Origin: Cyanophora paradoxa | Taxonomy: Eukaryota; Glaucocystophyceae; Cyanophorales; Cyanophoraceae | Direction of reading: 5' to 3' | DNA length: 64,000 bases | NCBI GenBank assembly: GCA_004431415.1 | Contig: QPMI01000563.1 | Location: 124,001 to 188,000, forward strand | The notes under the pieces: model-generated | Seen by the model: only the letters and a program-made list of their open reading frames with translations | What the model was told of the DNA's origin: nothing | Database searches by the model: none | Made by a program: the position numbers and the translations under genes | Shown here: piece after piece, positions 33,348 to 43,153 of the stretch | How the letters are laid out: each line of letters begins with the position of its first letter | How positions within the stretch are numbered: position 1 is the first letter of the stretch

Positions 33348-36300
33348 TTAATTAAAAGGAACAGAATTAATACCATCTGGTAAGATGTATCTCTTTGCAT
33401 CAAAGCAGTTCAGGGCAACCCTTCTACTCACAGTGTCTACTATTGTGTGATCTGCCCTTCTTTTCTGCTTTGCAGTCACAGTCTTGCTGATACCTGCAAA
33501 TAAACACTGCTTAAAATCATTAAATTGGAGTTCCTCAGTGGAAGTCCCAGAGAGCTTACTTCTCTCAATCTCAGCAGTTCTGAAACTGTAAACTTTGGCT
33601 CTCAGACCCACATATTCTAATATAGCAGAACCTGGCATTTCATTTTTGTATTTACCTGGGGTCATTCTTGAATCACCTCCAAGGTCCAATGCATAAGAGA
33701 TATTCCCCAGGTCCTTTTGGAGGGTGTGAGATTCAATATATAGACAGAAGGAATCAGTATCATGGAATAGCAACTTTGCTTTTGACCATTGGGACCTCAC
33801 AGTATCATAGAAGAACTGGTAATTATGCAGTTTGGCTGCATCCAAAACATAAGCCCCAATAGCAACAGGCTTATCTAGCTTCACATGTTTTGTGTAAAAC
33901 TCAAAGGCAACTGCTCTTTCGTTTATGGGGCTTGTTGATTTCACCAATGGAGAGGCTGCATATTTCATAAACAGTTTCTCACTGTTTGCAATCTTAACCA
34001 CAGATCTACCTCTGCAAGATTCAATGCATTTCCCATAGATTGAGTTATTCATGAGCTTATAGAAATCAGCCTCGAATTTATTCACTGCTTTCCTTCTCAT
34101 CTCAGTGTTCAGCTCAATATAGGGTTTCATGACAGGAGCCACAGTAAATGATAGGACCCTGTGAACCTTCTTTAATTTCACCCCTTTGTCCAACAGATAC
34201 TGTAGGAGAGGCTCAGAAATCACATAGTTTGTCACAGAACCAAAGGTTGCAGTTAGCTTAGGGGTCTTATCAAGCTCTTCTCCTGAAAGATCTAATAGGC
34301 TCTTTTGATATTGTGATAATTCGGCATATTCTACTATTTTCTTGTTAATAATTAGGGGGAAATCACTGTGATCTAGAAACAGCCTAATTGGGTAATCCAG
34401 ATCAACTTCTAGGAAACTGGATCTGTTATCTTGTGGGTTGAATTCGGTCTCCCATCTAAAATCACCAACTGGGATTGGCTGACTCAAACAGTAGCCATAC
34501 AAGTTGTTAGCATCAAACAGCATTATATGGGAGTTCTCACCATCTGCCTCAGCATACCTACAGGGCATTGTTGCAAAGCCACCCCTGATTCCCCTCTCAA
34601 CAAATTCGTATTGCTCTACATCACTGATGAGTTCTATTTTTGCCTTGGTGGTCCTAAGCATAGCATCCCAAGATAGCCCAGGTGCAGATACATAATGAAC
34701 TGGGTCAAGTCCATATACTGAGTGTGAAAGCCTTCTGAAGGCTTGGAATTTGTTCATTAACTCAGTCACATCAGCAGCTCCGAAATCCATGAAATTGCTT
34801 GCATCAATGAACTTGTAAAGACCCCATTGCAATGAAAGGTATTGATCAAAGTTTTTCGAAAGGATTTCGATTCGCTTTTTATCACCCAAACCTGCTATTT
34901 TTCTGAAAATGAATGTCCCACAGTCATCCATTTGGTCAACAACAACTGCAACTTTGGTTTGCTTTGAGATTCTCCTATGGAGATTGCAGTTTCTGCATGC
35001 AGGAGCAATGTAATGACCTGTGTGGTGGTCATGATCTCTGCATTTGAAATTTTCTTTAGTGAACCTCTCACTGCAAAGGTAACAGTTTTTAGTAGCCCTG
35101 TAAATAGCCTTTTGCTCATCTGTGAGTTCATTCATTGGAATATTGGTGAACAGGAAATCGATTAGTTCTCTAGCTTTGGACTCCAAGCATTCAAAGAGAC
35201 CTCCCATTGGATCCTGCCCTCAAATCGAAAATCTTGAACATCTTCCCCAGTGACTACTCTAAGGTTGACTGCTGAAACTTCCCTCTTGGATTTCGATGCA
35301 TCAATGGGGATGCTTCTATGTTCAATCTTGCAGTAGACCACAACAGGAAGCCAAACAGTTTTCCTGAGGTTTTTCAGTCCAAACTCTATGGTGGTCTCAG
35401 GTTTAGGGGTGATTCCCTTTGAGAGTCTCCAGTCAATGCATCTATTTGAGTCCACATGAGCAGTGAGTTTAGCCTCAGACCTGAATCGAGATAAGCATGT
35501 GTCACAGTAGTGTAACTTCTGATCATTGTATGTTTCATGGTTTACTTTCAATAATCTTGAAAGGGACATGATTGTAATATAATGACCATTCCCTTCATCA
35601 TCAAATATCAGCATGAGATTAACCTTATGCTTTCTGCCTGGGTTACTGGATTGATGCAGGGGATAAACAACCTCTCCATCGATTCCGAATATATTAATGC
35701 TAATGCCTGCATTTTGAGCCTCGAATTTATCAATAATCTCAGCATCACAGGCAACAGGGAATGGGATGTTATCGAAATTCAGAGCAAGAGGATTGTAAGC
35801 GATTGGTGAGTATTTCCATTTGCGATATTGGGAAAGCTCATTCCTCTTATGGGAGTTAATAGATTTTCTGTAAATCGAGGCTAAAATCGCATTTTCGAAG
35901 CAGGAATCATCAATATTTCGAATATTCACTGTGGCTCTCTTCCTAGCAATCCACTCTGGGGTTTGTAGAAAGCAACCACCAGTTGGAGCATAACTCATAA
36001 TAGCCACTCTGAGTATTTCAATTCTTTCTAAGCGATAGCTATCAACCACATTCATCTGCTCCTGACACATTTGGGCTGCTTTATTCAGCTCAGTTCGAAT
36101 ATTTCTCGACCTGGTTAATACAAAGTAATCACTGTAAATGTATTTCGATATCCAAACCTGTGGATTGCTCACTTTTACGAACTTGCAGATAAAAGACAAG
36201 CGAACCTTGATTGCCCTGAATTGATCTAAACCCTGCTTTAATCGATTTGGAAGGGATGTAGCAATTCTGTCCAGGAATTCAATCACATCTACAACAACTT

Positions 36301-36592
36301 CCCTTCTGGCTCTGTAAGTGAGCCAGCGATATAATTCATTCATGGCTGTTCCATCTTCTGCCTCAGGTTCTATTTGCCTTAGGCGATCCAGTTCATCCAA
36401 GGTTTCAATTTTATCATATAGGTTATTTGCTTTTCTGGTTAATCTGGCTAAAGTGGGTCTACCCTTTGCAATTAAATCTATTTCCCGGTCATATTCAGCC
36501 TCTGTAATTTCATGGGCTGCATATAGTGTTCCCAGCAATCCCATGAGTTCCCATTTCTTCTCCCTTATGAGTTTGTTGGTAATTCGGGGCAT
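33348..36592 (-). pseudogene. Protein-primed DNA polymerase B, split in two frames near 35200
   Basis: The N-terminal part (35162-36592, 476 residues) and the polymerase part (33348-35207, 619 residues) overlap by 46 nt in different frames, and protein similarity appears to run straight through. This fits one pPolB gene with a single-base loss near a GGG at about 35220. The polymerase part has motif A FDANNLYG (residues 231-238), motif B KFEADFYKLMNNSIYGK (377-393) and motif C HDTDS (482-486). An HNH/endonuclease-VII-like zinc segment precedes it (CYLC, CRDHDHHTGHY, CRNCN; residues 42-74). The exonuclease motifs look degenerate: the family's usual YADFE is YCKIE here, and the FHNLKGYD-type second motif is replaced by VDQMDDCG. 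The protein would replicate the element, primed from a terminal protein. Programmed frameshifting is an alternative to decay. Confidence 0.85.
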
Positions 36593-36652
36593 TATTCCTA
36601 ACTTGTTCCTATTCTAAGGGGATATTTTATTTTAGGATGTTCTAAACGCAAT

Positions 36653-37003
36653 TTAAAATGTTTTAATGGATCCATTGGCTTCCTCTGAATGAAATCGCAA
36701 AAACCTATTAATCCTAAATCGAGATTTCGGTTTTTGTAGATTGACTATCCAAGGTTCAAAGAGATACATGTAATATGCTTCTCTGTTCATAAGGTCTTCA
36801 TGCCCACCCTTCTTAGTTGAATAAAGGACTGAAAACCTCACATCAGAAGCCTTGCATAGGTCTGCTGTTGATGGCATTTGACCTGATTTGTGTTGTTTCC
36901 ATCGGATATGTAGTTTTTGTGAGGTTCTCCCTATATAAACTTTATTCAATTCTTCACTCTCAATCATATAGATCGATCCAGAATCATGATCTGTTCCAGC
37001 CAT
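36653..37003 (-). CDS. Stand-alone GIY-YIG endonuclease
   Basis: A 116-residue protein consisting of a single GIY-YIG nuclease fold: SIYMIES (first motif) and VYIGRTSQ (YIG, residues 23-25), then LHIRWKQHKSG with the conserved Arg/His region, and a C-terminal NREAYYMYLFEPW that may supply the metal-binding Glu. It lies upstream of PolB on the same strand, 60 bp away. Such enzymes occur in many PLVs and may act in replication, repair or as homing nucleases; no flanking intron or intein is seen, so a homing role is not supported. Confidence 0.85.
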   Translation of the reverse strand: MAGTDHDSGSIYMIESEELNKVYIGRTSQKLHIRWKQHKSGQMPSTADLCKASDVRFSVLYSTKKGGHEDLMNREAYYMYLFEPWIVNLQKPKSRFRINRFLRFHSEEANGSIKTF

Positions 37004-37246
37004 TTCTTACTACTTACATATAAATATATTTTTCTATCTCTTAAATCATTTTTTGGTTGACTTAGTGGGTGGAGTTGAGGCACTTTTTATTTCTTTTTAG
37101 GGCAGAGTCCTCTTTTAGAATCTGTGAAAAAATGAGTCAACTCCCCCCACTTAGTCAACCTAATCGATAAATAAACCATAAATAAAAGACTGTTTGGGTC
37201 TTTTATGATAAATTTGAGTCAACCATGAGTCCACTTTTGAGTAAAC
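37004..37246. repeat. Internal TIR-like inverted repeat module
   Basis: At 37055-37160 the arms GGTTGACTTAGTGGG and CCCACTTAGTCAACC face each other around a T-rich centre. The same arrangement occurs in both TIRs (30648-30757 and its right-end counterpart). A second TIR-like word, GAGTCAACCATGAGTCCACTTTT, follows at about 37214-37236. The spacer separates the replication genes and could be an internal control site or a TIR relic. Confidence 0.8.
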
Positions 37247-38626
37247 CTAAACTTCAACATCAGAGTCATAATCTGATGCATCAGGATCAGCAGCAGGTAG
37301 TTCTTGTTTCATCCTTGGATTAGCTTCTTCCTCAATGGTCTCATCATCTACAAGCTTCATCTTTCTGAATTCCTCAAATACTTGTGGGAATAGGAAATGA
37401 TAGTATTGCTTACCATTTGTAGTTTTCACTTGGATATATGTCACACTTCTCATTTCAGTATAATACCTGCGACTATTATAATCGTTTTTATATTTATTGC
37501 TGGTAATGAACTCCTGGAACCATTTCCAGGTTTCCACAAGGCTACCAGACTTGCATTTATTCTCGGAAATTAAGCCTCGATCCACAAGCCACTTAGTGAA
37601 CATAAGGATGATTGGAGCGCACACCTGTTGGGCTAAATAGTATTTATTTGTAAGGGGTCTATCAGCAATCCAGTTCACATCCTCACAGTCAACTTTGGTT
37701 CTCAAATAGTGGGCAATGTTTCGAATATTGCAGTGATCATTTAGCCATTTTACAAGTGGAAAGAAGTATGACCTATCCTTTGCGAATTTCTTACTAACTT
37801 CAACAACCACAAATCGCCTATCTCCAGCTTCAATTTTCACTGGAATGTTGTTATTGCTGGTGAATATAATCCTGGCAAAGTTGCTTTTTGTGTATGAATC
37901 TATCCCTTTGTGTTCAATTACAATCTTATCAGAAGTTATGAGATCTTTGAGCATATCATTATTTTCGAATGTGTCCTTGCCTGAGGCTTCATTCACAACA
38001 ATCAAGATCTTATCCTCTCTATTGTGGGCAAATCGACCAAACAGATCCTCTTTTGGCTTTCCAGTTGCATAACTTAGGGCATCTCCAAGTATCTTCTTTT
38101 GGAAAGTATCAACCAACACATTTTTACCAGTTCCCTGCTCACCAATGAAGATTAAGGATACTCCATTGAGTTCCCCAGGCTTTTGCAGCATGTGGGCAAA
38201 CCATTTCAACAGATATTCATAGGTATTTTGATCTTCACCAGACATTAAGAACAAGTGATCTAGGAAAGGCTTAATCATCTCAGCAGTTACATCCTCTGGA
38301 GCATTTTCGAATTGCTGATGGTCGACCTTCATTCCTGGATAGAGATTAAATACAGACTTGCATTTTGCACTGAGAGTAGCAGGAGGGGGAAGGAAATCCA
38401 TGTAAGTAGATCTTGTGGCTGTGGGATCCACAATCCATCTTCTAAATGATTGCTCCCATTTCTCTTTCTCATTATCTGTTCCCTCATTGATAATCACCTT
38501 ATGCATCAAGTGGGGGAAATGCTTTGTAGAGAGCTTCCCAATATCTTTTGGCATCCAGCAAAGTAGTTGTTCATCCCAGAGCATCACACAACCAACATTT
38601 TCAACATGATGCGTGGCGATTTGCAT
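37247..38626 (-). CDS. Superfamily 3 (D5-like) helicase
   Basis: The protein has 459 residues from the ATG at 38626 (a GTG two codons upstream is possible). The SF3 ATPase core is clear: Walker A FIGEQGTGKN (about residues 162-169), Walker B ILIVVNEASG (about 212-221) and motif C FTSNNNIPVKIEAGDRR (about 258-275). An N-terminal region resembling D5_N precedes it (FLMSGEDQNTYEYLLKWFAH). A conserved-looking C-terminal tail ends in acidic residues. It would unwind the element during replication. The primase gene ends 28 nt upstream; primase and helicase are commonly one polypeptide in related viruses, so this pair may be a natural split or a broken fusion. Confidence 0.9.
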   Translation of the reverse strand: MQIATHHVENVGCVMLWDEQLLCWMPKDIGKLSTKHFPHLMHKVIINEGTDNEKEKWEQSFRRWIVDPTATRSTYMDFLPPPATLSAKCKSVFNLYPGMKVDHQQFENAPEDVTAEMIKPFLDHLFLMSGEDQNTYEYLLKWFAHMLQKPGELNGVSLIFIGEQGTGKNVLVDTFQKKILGDALSYATGKPKEDLFGRFAHNREDKILIVVNEASGKDTFENNDMLKDLITSDKIVIEHKGIDSYTKSNFARIIFTSNNNIPVKIEAGDRRFVVVEVSKKFAKDRSYFFPLVKWLNDHCNIRNIAHYLRTKVDCEDVNWIADRPLTNKYYLAQQVCAPIILMFTKWLVDRGLISENKCKSGSLVETWKWFQEFITSNKYKNDYNSRRYYTEMRSVTYIQVKTTNGKQYYHFLFPQVFEEFRKMKLVDDETIEEEANPRMKQELPAADPDASDYDSDVEV

Positions 38627-38654
38627 TAGCACACAACAACAACTACTAGGAGTT

Positions 38655-39917
38655 TCACATCGCCCAATTTATCTCTCCGACTAGATGCATTCGAGCATTG
38701 AAATACCTCTTATGCACATTGTAGTGTTCAGCCAAAGGAGGGATACTTGCAGTCTTGTAATCGATTTCATCTGTGTCCTCTGGTAGGAATGCATACTTTT
38801 TGGGGAAGAGTTCCTTGAAAAGCTCATTGTTATCTTTGCTCAACCAATAAACCAAGGATTTGAAGGTCAACACTTTGCCAGGCTCAGCCTTCTTCTTGCT
38901 TCTGCGAAGCTGTGTAAACTTCTCCTGGCATTCATCATAATCATACTTGTCACTCTGTTCTGAGAATTGGTGGAAGAGTTCAGCTTGCATTTTAGGGGTG
39001 AACTTGTTGTCTTCCCCAACATTGATGATGACCAGTCCTACATCAATCCAAGTTTTATACTCATTAGCTCTCTCACCATTCAGACCCATTATAACACTTT
39101 GTAGCAGTTCGAAAGTAACAGGATTTTCGGGTTCAGTGTCTTTTTCAGCTTCTACCTTCTCAGTCTTCACTTTATCACTTTTTGGCTCCTTTTTAACTGG
39201 TTTTGGCTCAGGGCTATAATTTGCGAATGCAGAAATATTCGATTCATCCACAAGTTTAGTAGAAGCTGAGAAGAAAGATACAAAGAAGTCCTCATTTCGC
39301 ATTAACACTTTGTCACAGTCAACGAATTTCTTAAAGCAAACGTTTTTATCAACATCTTTCTTTGATTTATTTTGAGCATCCAGAGTCTCACCTTTGCAGC
39401 AATTGAGGCAGATAAGGTTCTGTGTGGAGCTGTAAACCCCACTGTCATAATCCTCATTTTTCACCAATCCCATAGCTTTGAAAAGCTTGGGGATATCTTC
39501 ATGTTTGCATGCAAGCGACTTAATGATAAAGTGGGCTGAGATCTTGAACTTGGTGACATCCTCCTTGATCAAATAAACCCTTCTATGGCGAACTGCAACA
39601 GCAATATCGTTAATTGAAGTGGTCCCAGATCGCTTCCATAGCTTATCTCTCATCTCTCTTACAACAGTTTCCGCCTCAGCATAGTTATCAGCAATGTTCT
39701 CCTTCAAATCAGCGAATTTATCCAGGTCCAGGTAAACTCTGGTCACTTGCTCAGGTTGAATGCATTCAGCCCAGGTCTTAACCTTGCTATTATCAATAGC
39801 TTCAAGGGCATCTTCGGCGGAATCAAATACATGGGTGACCTTGTTGCGATCACCAATGAGAGTACTAAGGAATGTAGCATTTTCAACAGGGGTGGCGAAT
39901 TTCTCGATTTTGTTCAT
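38655..39917 (-). CDS. Archaeo-eukaryotic-type primase (AEP) with PriCT-2-like C-terminus
   Basis: The protein has 420 residues. The primase core shows the metal-binding pair DLD (VYLDLDKFAD, residues 64-66), the catalytic-His segment ISAHFII (126-132) and a third acidic motif EDYDSGVYSSTQNL (from about 155). Cysteines around 170-195 (CLNCC, VCFKKFVDC) may bind zinc. A Lys/Glu-rich linker leads to EYKTWIDVGLVIINV ... FHQFSEQSDKYDYDEC, which matches the PriCT-2 helical domain that couples primase to D5-type helicases. It lies directly upstream of the SF3 helicase on the same strand. Primer synthesis beside a protein-primed polymerase would be redundant, so its role may differ. Confidence 0.78.
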   Translation of the reverse strand: MNKIEKFATPVENATFLSTLIGDRNKVTHVFDSAEDALEAIDNSKVKTWAECIQPEQVTRVYLDLDKFADLKENIADNYAEAETVVREMRDKLWKRSGTTSINDIAVAVRHRRVYLIKEDVTKFKISAHFIIKSLACKHEDIPKLFKAMGLVKNEDYDSGVYSSTQNLICLNCCKGETLDAQNKSKKDVDKNVCFKKFVDCDKVLMRNEDFFVSFFSASTKLVDESNISAFANYSPEPKPVKKEPKSDKVKTEKVEAEKDTEPENPVTFELLQSVIMGLNGERANEYKTWIDVGLVIINVGEDNKFTPKMQAELFHQFSEQSDKYDYDECQEKFTQLRRSKKKAEPGKVLTFKSLVYWLSKDNNELFKELFPKKYAFLPEDTDEIDYKTASIPPLAEHYNVHKRYFNARMHLVGEINWAM

Positions 39918-40134
39918 TTTCGATTTTGGGGACTTCTACCTTTAACGAAGAAAATAATTTCGGAAGGAGGAATTGTCTTTTATATATATCCTATTATTTG
40001 CCAAGTCCTTAAGTAGTTTTGGGTCGGGATACTGTCTCGATATATAGGTACAGTTTTAAAAAAGAGGGAAGAAAGCTGTCATTTTTTTGCCTCCGATCAA
40101 ATCGATTTCTACAAAATTTGTTTCGATCGAGAAT
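39918..40134. other. Short intergenic spacer
   Basis: An AT-rich spacer between the primase ATG and the 3' end of the basic protein gene. It contains TATATATCC and TATATAGGTAC, possible promoter elements for the leftward replication genes. Confidence 0.4.
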
Positions 40135-40461
40135 TTATTCTTCGATATATTTCCGAGGTCTTCCAACCGGTTTATGCTCTTTGGGTTTCTTGGGCTGTTC
40201 ATCTTTCTTCTTGTGGTAATATTCCAGCGCTTTTGCCTTTTTCTGCTCGCGATATTCTTCATTTTCCCTGTATTTCCTCTGGTGTCTGAGGGCAATCTTT
40301 TTGAGTTCTTCTGGTGTGTGAACTGTAGCGGCTCCTTGGGATAATCGTTCCTCTTTCTTTTTATGATAGGCTTCGCGTTTTCTTTGGGCATCTTGCTCCC
40401 TTTTCAGTCTCAGCTTCTCTGCTTTTTCATCATCTGTGAGTATCTTGCGGATATTCGGCAT
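40135..40461 (-). CDS. Small highly basic protein with AT-hook-like C-terminus
   Basis: The protein has 108 residues, almost entirely Lys/Arg/Glu-rich helix, ending in HKPVGRPRKYIEE. GRPRK is the minor-groove-binding core of AT-hooks. It is similar to the gene at 41020-41265 (shared pattern RKYRENEEYREQKKAKALEYY versus KRYREDPEYREYKKQQALASYY). It may bind or condense the AT-rich element DNA, or regulate genes; this is inference from composition. A TATA-like AT-rich leader precedes it. Confidence 0.7.
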   Translation of the reverse strand: MPNIRKILTDDEKAEKLRLKREQDAQRKREAYHKKKEERLSQGAATVHTPEELKKIALRHQRKYRENEEYREQKKAKALEYYHKKKDEQPKKPKEHKPVGRPRKYIEE

Positions 40462-40630
40462 TTCTCTTTAATAGTAGATACGAAAATAATTTTTCCTCAA
40501 TACAACCTATCTACTTTTTCCTTAAGTCATTTTTTGTTGCGAACACCAGTTCCTGTCTATAAACTGTGGCAACAAAAAATGATTAGGTGAAAGCAGCTTG
40601 ATATTTATCAGATATAATTACAGATCAGTA

Positions 40631-40939
40631 ATGGCTGCTCGAACTGCAAGAGGAATTCTGTTTGACAAGTTGGAGAAAAATCCTATTGTGAATGGACATA
40701 AGGGATTGGTAGATGCTATGGTCGAAAGTAGTCTTCAATCAAAAGGGATAAACATCAATCATACAGACAACACAAGAACCAAACAGTTTCGACAGAAATT
40801 GGAGAAAGACATATTGACAATGACACTTGATCCAAACTACATGCCTTCGATTGGTAAAAAGAATCATTCAGGCTCTGCCACAAGAAAGCGACTTTTAACC
40901 AAATTGATGAATCGTTCTATTGCAGCCACTAGCGATTAA
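40631..40939 (+). CDS. Small basic protein of unknown function
   Basis: The protein has 102 residues from the ATG at 40631, chosen over an in-frame ATG at 40598 because it begins a more ordered sequence (MAARTARGILFDKLEKNP). It is Lys/Arg/Asn-rich and predicted mostly helical, ending in a basic stretch (SATRKRLLTKLMNRS). It is the only plus-strand gene in the leftward block, divergent from 40135-40461 and convergent with 41020-41265. I do not recognise a family; the position near capsid genes would fit a DNA-binding core protein (inference). Confidence 0.6.
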   Translation: MAARTARGILFDKLEKNPIVNGHKGLVDAMVESSLQSKGININHTDNTRTKQFRQKLEKDILTMTLDPNYMPSIGKKNHSGSATRKRLLTKLMNRSIAATSD

Positions 40940-41019
40940 CCAATGAAGCCACTAACTCCTGTGTATATATTTTTATAGCTGCCTCAGTGGCATACTGAGA
41001 CCGCTTTTTCTCAATTATC

Positions 41020-41265
41020 TTATAGACCTGGGGGTCCATTGCTACTATCAGTAGGCAAATAATATTTAATCGGTCTCCCTCTGGGTCTCTGCTCCTCTTT
41101 TTTGGCTTTTCTGCGATAATAGGATGCCAGGGCTTGCTGCTTTTTATACTCTCTATATTCTGGGTCCTCTCTATATCGTTTCTGCATTGCTAGAATGTGT
41201 CTAATAGAACCCTCAGTAACAGGTTCATCACTGGTAAACTCGATTAAACTAATAGTGTCCTCCAT
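41020..41265 (-). CDS. Small basic protein, AT-hook-like, paralogue of 40135-40461
   Basis: The protein has 81 residues: an acidic start (MEDTISLIEFTSDEP), then ILAMQKRYREDPEYREYKKQ and a basic tail QRPRGRPIKYYL that resembles an AT-hook core. It overlaps the start of the region coding for 41249-41521 by 17 nt on the same strand, suggesting co-expression. The ATG is preceded at short distance by AATATAA. Confidence 0.65.
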   Translation of the reverse strand: MEDTISLIEFTSDEPVTEGSIRHILAMQKRYREDPEYREYKKQQALASYYRRKAKKEEQRPRGRPIKYYLPTDSSNGPPGL

Positions 41266-41521
41266 TTATATTCCCAGAGAAAACGTTTTCTGCTGGCAGA
41301 GAACTTCTCCTTGGATACTCCTGTTGCTCATATGTATACTCTGTGGGGTCTGCTGGCATTGATTCCACTGAAACTGTTGACCTCCTTCTTTCTCTTGCCT
41401 CAGATACATTATCCTCAGTATCTGACATCTCAAACTCTATTGTTGTGTCACAGCATCCACTGTGGCAATTGCTCACCACATGCAGACTGAGCATCTCAAT
41501 AAACTTTCGTATTATATCCAT
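41249..41521 (-). CDS. Small protein of unknown function
   Basis: The protein has 90 residues: a hydrophobic-helix-like N-terminus (MDIIRKFIEMLSLHVV), a Cys/His cluster (SNCHSGCCDTT) and a Ser/Glu/Tyr-rich tail. There is no recognised domain. It lies between two same-strand genes with a 17-nt downstream overlap and a 22-nt upstream gap, which supports it as a real gene of the leftward cluster. Confidence 0.55.
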   Translation of the reverse strand: MDIIRKFIEMLSLHVVSNCHSGCCDTTIEFEMSDTEDNVSEARERRRSTVSVESMPADPTEYTYEQQEYPRRSSLPAENVFSGNINGGHY

Positions 41522-41543
41522 GTCTCTAATAAAACAGAGAAAA

Positions 41544-42278
41544 TTAAAGCCAAACTCGTCTTTTATATACTGTGGGAGCTACTCCCTTTTCTACTTCAGC
41601 TTTAGTGGCACCAGGTTCAATGGTTCCCTTCTGGGTCTTTGTTTTCATTTCATCTACTGCCTGCTCATCGATTTGGGTCTCTTTCTTAGCAATAAACTGT
41701 TTATCTGGGACACCAGTAATGCCCATTTTATAAACTTCCTTTCGAAGCATCTCCTTTAGCTTGGCTCTCTCTTTCTTCTCAGTAACATACTGCTCCAAGG
41801 CACTTGATTTGGCTTCCAGGTCTTTGAGTTTAGCAGTCATCTCATCCCATTGAGCCTTGGGAATTCGATGAATATTTTGAGTGGGAGCAGTCTTATATGT
41901 GACTTCACCAGCCATGGACTGGATTACCTTGTCTGATTCCTTACTTAGACCTTCACCTTTGCGAGCCAGTGATAGATCTTGCAAGCCTAAACCTTTATCA
42001 TCAGCAGCACCAATAATTCGCCTGGCTCCCTCAGCAACAGCCTTCATCTTTGAGGCTTCAGGTGAAATGTTGAGTTGGTCACTGGTTGAAGCCTGTGGGG
42101 CTTTGTCATCAAATGATTCCTCATAGGCAGCATTGAGGGGGTCTTCTTGTTGTTGTGAGGGCTTTACCTCATTCATACCATTGAATTTCAGTGGGTCTGT
42201 GTTAATGGATCCACTGTTTCCACCTCCTGAATAGCCAACAGCCCCAGCTGGGATCCCTATCTTTCGTTTGGGAGGCAT
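41544..42278 (-). CDS. Probable virion-associated protein of unknown function
   Basis: The protein has 244 residues. The N-terminus is basic and Gly-rich (MPPKRKIGIPAGAVGYSGGG) and the middle is low-complexity Gln/Ser/Asp. A coiled coil follows (WDEMTAKLKDLEAKSSALEQYVTEKKERAK) and the C-terminus is Lys-rich, ending VYKRRVWL. It lies between the packaging ATPase and small proteins on the same strand. In related viruses this position often holds minor capsid or core proteins, but no similarity is recognised, so the role is inference. Confidence 0.55.
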   Translation of the reverse strand: MPPKRKIGIPAGAVGYSGGGNSGSINTDPLKFNGMNEVKPSQQQEDPLNAAYEESFDDKAPQASTSDQLNISPEASKMKAVAEGARRIIGAADDKGLGLQDLSLARKGEGLSKESDKVIQSMAGEVTYKTAPTQNIHRIPKAQWDEMTAKLKDLEAKSSALEQYVTEKKERAKLKEMLRKEVYKMGITGVPDKQFIAKKETQIDEQAVDEMKTKTQKGTIEPGATKAEVEKGVAPTVYKRRVWL

Positions 42279-42306
42279 TGTATCTTTATTAGAATGAGAG
42301 ATAATT

Positions 42307-43089
42307 TTATAAACCGCGTTTATATCGCATCAATTTGTTGCTATGGACTTGGCTTTTCACTTCTTTAGGGGCTTCCTCTTTCTCTGGAGGTTTCAGTTCG
42401 TCTTCTTTCTTTTTTGGCTTTCTGTGGAAGCGAGGAAATGGGAAATCTTTCACAAGCTCAGCTTTATCTACATAGTATTTAACTGAGTAGTTTGCAGAGG
42501 ACCAAATGATATACTGATAGGAGTGAACATACTCTTCAAACATCTTGTAGAAATCCTCTTTATTTCGCATTATATTGTATTCTTCCTCTATGGCTTCTAG
42601 TTCTTTGCGATTTGCAGCACTGAGAAACATAGCATAGTCCGAATTAACTCGAATAGTCGAAGAGACTTTTCTTAGCTTTTGTGTGATGCAGATAATGGAT
42701 ATTTTCGAATGGCGACCTCTGGAATACAGAGATCCGATTATTTTATCCCTTGTGAGATCGACTATCTCATTATCGATTAGATCATCTAAAACTACACATA
42801 ACTGGTTAACAGGTTCACCTTTTTCTATTTTCTCTTGCCTTTCATCTAGCAATTTAGCAATGTAAGGGGCATCCCATTTTCCCAGTTGCAATGTTGCAAC
42901 TTTATCCCAGAAATGATTGAAGCTGGTTCCACTCACAACTAATACAACATCAATCTTTTTGGCATCATGCAACTGCTTCAACCAATACTTTACAGCTTCT
43001 GATTTACCAGTTGCTGATTTTCCTATTGCCAATACACGAAATGGTGGTTCTATCATTTCACCAGCCACAAATTCATCCAGATCATTCAT
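42307..43089 (-). CDS. Genome-packaging ATPase (FtsK/HerA, A32-like)
   Basis: The protein has 260 residues, the usual size for PLV and virophage packaging ATPases. Walker A is FRVLAIGKSATGKSEAV (GKSATGKS, residues 23-30) and Walker B is LCVVLDDLID (97-104). A downstream SRGRHSKISIICITQ segment matches the sensor/arginine region of the family. The C-terminus is basic and Pro-rich (KPKKKEDELKPPEKEEAPK). It would pump the element's DNA into preformed capsids. It lies directly downstream of the capsid genes on the same strand, the expected morphogenesis cluster. The leader has TTTATTTAGAAAGATATA just before the ATG. Confidence 0.92.
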   Translation of the reverse strand: MNDLDEFVAGEMIEPPFRVLAIGKSATGKSEAVKYWLKQLHDAKKIDVVLVVSGTSFNHFWDKVATLQLGKWDAPYIAKLLDERQEKIEKGEPVNQLCVVLDDLIDNEIVDLTRDKIIGSLYSRGRHSKISIICITQKLRKVSSTIRVNSDYAMFLSAANRKELEAIEEEYNIMRNKEDFYKMFEEYVHSYQYIIWSSANYSVKYYVDKAELVKDFPFPRFHRKPKKKEDELKPPEKEEAPKEVKSQVHSNKLMRYKRGL

Positions 43090-43153
43090 TGTTGTATATC
43101 TTTCTAAATAAAGACAGATAAAAATAATGCAGAGAGACTGAAAATGGTAACAT

